From positions 186,001 through 250,000 of the forward strand of contig JAURVZ010000084.1 of assembly GCA_030655215.1 (NCBI GenBank): a DNA stretch of 64,000 bases, written 5' to 3'. A model generated the notes under the pieces. That model was not told where the DNA came from. It saw only the letters and a list, made by a program, of their open reading frames with translations, and did not search any database. Shown here one piece after another: positions 62,170 to 64,000 of the stretch. This DNA is from Pseudolabrys sp. GTDB taxonomy: Bacteria; Pseudomonadota; Alphaproteobacteria; Rhizobiales; Xanthobacteraceae. How positions within the stretch are numbered: the first letter of the stretch is position 1; each line of letters begins with the position of its first letter. A program made the position numbers and the translations under genes.

Positions 62170-62732
62170 AGCGACAGCATCCGGTAAGGCGCGATCAACG
62201 TCGCGACGGTCGATGGCAGGATCGTCACAGCGCCCAGCGCCGCCAGTCCGCGGTTCTCGTACCAATGCGCGACCAGCAAGCGCAGCGCGTGCCGCAACGG
62301 CTCCGGCACGTCGGTGGCGGCGTCGCCGTAACCGCAGATAACATCCAGTTCGATACCGGCGACGATCCGCCCCGGCGCCGGCAAAGCCCAGGGCGCGAAA
62401 GCTAGGGCCGAACCGCCGCTGTCGACAACGAAGGACTCGGCGTCGACCGCATGCGCGACGCCGCCATCATCATAGACCCGCGTTGCCGACAGCTCCCGCA
62501 ACGGCGCCGGCGCGACCTTAAGCCGCCCGTCTTCCGGCCAGGCGTCCAACGTGATGCGCCAGGTTTGTGTGATCAGCGCGCGGCGCGTCTGCGCCTCGAC
62601 GTGAATGCGCGAAGCGGCTATCAACGCGCCGATGACATCGTCGTCATCATTATGCTCGACGCGGAGAAACGCTTTTGCCTCGGCGAGCGACAGCGGCTCG
62701 ACCGCAGGCGCGGTGAGAAGTAGAGAAGACAT
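62166..62732 (-). CDS. Head-tail connector protein (RcGTA g6-like)
   Basis: 'PLSLAEAKAFLRVEHNDDDDVIGALIAASRIHVEAQTRRALITQTWRI' gp6-like. Confidence 0.9.
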   Translation of the reverse strand: MSSLLLTAPAVEPLSLAEAKAFLRVEHNDDDDVIGALIAASRIHVEAQTRRALITQTWRITLDAWPEDGRLKVAPAPLRELSATRVYDDGGVAHAVDAESFVVDSGGSALAFAPWALPAPGRIVAGIELDVICGYGDAATDVPEPLRHALRLLVAHWYENRGLAALGAVTILPSTVATLIAPYRMLSL

Positions 62733-62749
62733 GATGTTTGCTCCGAATC

Positions 62750-62807
62750 GTGCCCCGGACGCGGTGCGGCATGCAATGACGCACCGCAGATCCGGGACCC
62801 CGGTTAC
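62750..62807. repeat. Palindromic intergenic repeat, copy 2
   Basis: GTGCCCCGGACGCGGTGCGGCATGCAATGACGCACCGCAGATCCGGGACCCCGGTTACT; GCGGTGCG/CGCACCGC stem; same orientation as copy 1 at 58353. Confidence 0.85.
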
Positions 62808-62810
62808 TCA

Positions 62811-63557
62811 ATGAAGAAATTTGGTTTCGCCGTTTTTCTCTCGCTCACAGCCGCCCCCGCGCTCGCCATCACCGGCAATGCGCCGCCGGCCACCGGATGG
62901 GCGGCGCGTCCGATCGTCATGGTCATTGATGGCCGCGGCAATCTCTGCACCGGCACGGCGCTGGCGCCGGACCTCGTGCTCACCGGCGCGCATTGCGTGA
63001 CGCTGCCGGTCGCTTACAAAGTGCGCACCTATCAGAACGGCGCCACCATCGATGCGCGCCAGGTCATGCGCCATCCCGGCTTCAGCATGGCGAGCTATGC
63101 CGCCAGTCGCGCCACCGCCGACATTGCGCTCATCAAGTTGGCGCAGCCTCTGCCCGACATCATTGTGCCGGCGGCGCTCGCAGCTTCGCGCCGCGTTGCC
63201 GTCGGCGAAACGCTGACCATTGCCGGCTTCGGCGTCACGCGAAACAAAACCGATGATGGCCTGGGCATTCCGCGCGCCGCCACGCTTGTTGTCACCGGCA
63301 AGCCCGGCAGTCTGCAGGTGCGGCTGCAGGATCCGGCAACGCAGAACAAACGCGCCGGTCTCGGCGGCTGCGTCGGCGATTCAGGCGGCCCGGCTTTCGA
63401 TGGCGAAGGCCCGCTGGTCATCGGCGTCATCAGCTGGTCGACGGCGCCGAATGACGAAGCCGGCTGCGGCGGGCTGACGGGCGTGACGCCGCTGTTGAAT
63501 TACCGGCAGTGGATTGTGGATACCGCGAAAAAACTCAACTCACCAATCGGAAACTGA
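62811..63557 (+). CDS. Secreted trypsin-like (S1) serine peptidase
   Basis: Signal peptide MKKFGFAVFLSLTAAPALA; 'LTGAHCV' (His), 'TADIALIKL' (Asp), 'GDSGGPAF' (Ser). Confidence 0.92.
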   Translation: MKKFGFAVFLSLTAAPALAITGNAPPATGWAARPIVMVIDGRGNLCTGTALAPDLVLTGAHCVTLPVAYKVRTYQNGATIDARQVMRHPGFSMASYAASRATADIALIKLAQPLPDIIVPAALAASRRVAVGETLTIAGFGVTRNKTDDGLGIPRAATLVVTGKPGSLQVRLQDPATQNKRAGLGGCVGDSGGPAFDGEGPLVIGVISWSTAPNDEAGCGGLTGVTPLLNYRQWIVDTAKKLNSPIGN

Positions 63558-63594
63558 GACAGTCTGCCGGACGCTCCCATAGAAGGATCGACGG

Positions 63595-64000
63595 ATGTTC
63601 AAAGTCAGTCATTTCAGCTTCGCTGTTATCGCCGCACTCCTCTGCCTGACAAGTGTTTCGCCCTCTTACGCAGAGGTGCGCGTCGCCGTCATCGGCGACA
63701 GCAACGTCTACGGCAAAGGCGTCTCAACAGACGACAATTACGTTACGCAACTTGCGAGCCGGCTCAAGGCCAAGGGTCTCGACGTCTCGGTCTCGAACGG
63801 CGGCCGCAACGGCGATACGACCGGCGGCCTTCTGGCGCGCCTGGATTCAGCTGCGCCGCAAGGCACGCAGGTCGCCGTTGTCTGGGTCGGTATCAATGAC
63901 CAGAGGAGTCTCGGTGCCAGTAAGGAGCAGGTGCAGGCCGGACGGGCCGCTATTGCACAGCGATTGAAGGCGCGCGGCATCGAAGTCATTACATTGGTCG
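63595..64000 (+). CDS. SGNH/GDSL (TesA-like) hydrolase, partial at right edge
   Basis: Signal peptide; 'RVAVIGDSNVYGKGV' (GDS block I), 'VSNGGRNGDTTGG', 'VVWVGIND' (GxND block III). Confidence 0.85.
   Translation, partial: MFKVSHFSFAVIAALLCLTSVSPSYAEVRVAVIGDSNVYGKGVSTDDNYVTQLASRLKAKGLDVSVSNGGRNGDTTGGLLARLDSAAPQGTQVAVVWVGINDQRSLGASKEQVQAGRAAIAQRLKARGIEVITLV

Overview
GC-rich alphaproteobacterial chromosome segment, probably Hyphomicrobiales (Rhizobiales) judging from the gene families and order. No rRNA, tRNA, CRISPR array, transposase or integrase was recognised. Main blocks, left to right: (i) 0-9.4 kb, a catabolic region with an RbsABC-type sugar ABC transporter and divergent LacI regulator, an FMN alpha-hydroxy-acid dehydrogenase, an HpaD-like extradiol dioxygenase, an HpaF-like isomerase, an enoyl-CoA hydratase and a GMC oxidoreductase; (ii) 9.4-20.8 kb, a type I secretion locus (FecR/cadherin-like/RTX substrate, ABC exporter, HlyD adaptor) in one tight run with a CHASE2 class III nucleotide cyclase, and across the divergent intergenic region an MBL-fold hydrolase and a LapG-like BTLCP protease. 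That intergenic region carries a perfect TGTGA-N6-TCACA palindrome; (iii) 20.9-30 kb metabolic genes including pepN; (iv) 30-48.9 kb housekeeping and signalling genes (histidine kinases, glnE, degP/Q, ccmIEFH, two two-component systems, nitroreductase); (v) 49.7-62.7 kb, a gene-transfer-agent-type tail module in RcGTA order (g6 to g15) plus a tail-spike-like protein and a lysis cassette whose GH108 endolysin is frameshifted. Two lower-GC sulfotransferase genes are inserted antisense in this block. Head genes are not adjacent; an S1 protease and an SGNH hydrolase sit where the capsid gene would be expected. The best candidates for an undescribed system are the cyclase/T1SS/BTLCP locus with its CRP-like site, and the sulfotransferase pair inside the GTA/prophage tail-lysis block. 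All homology calls are from motif reading by eye; no searches were run.
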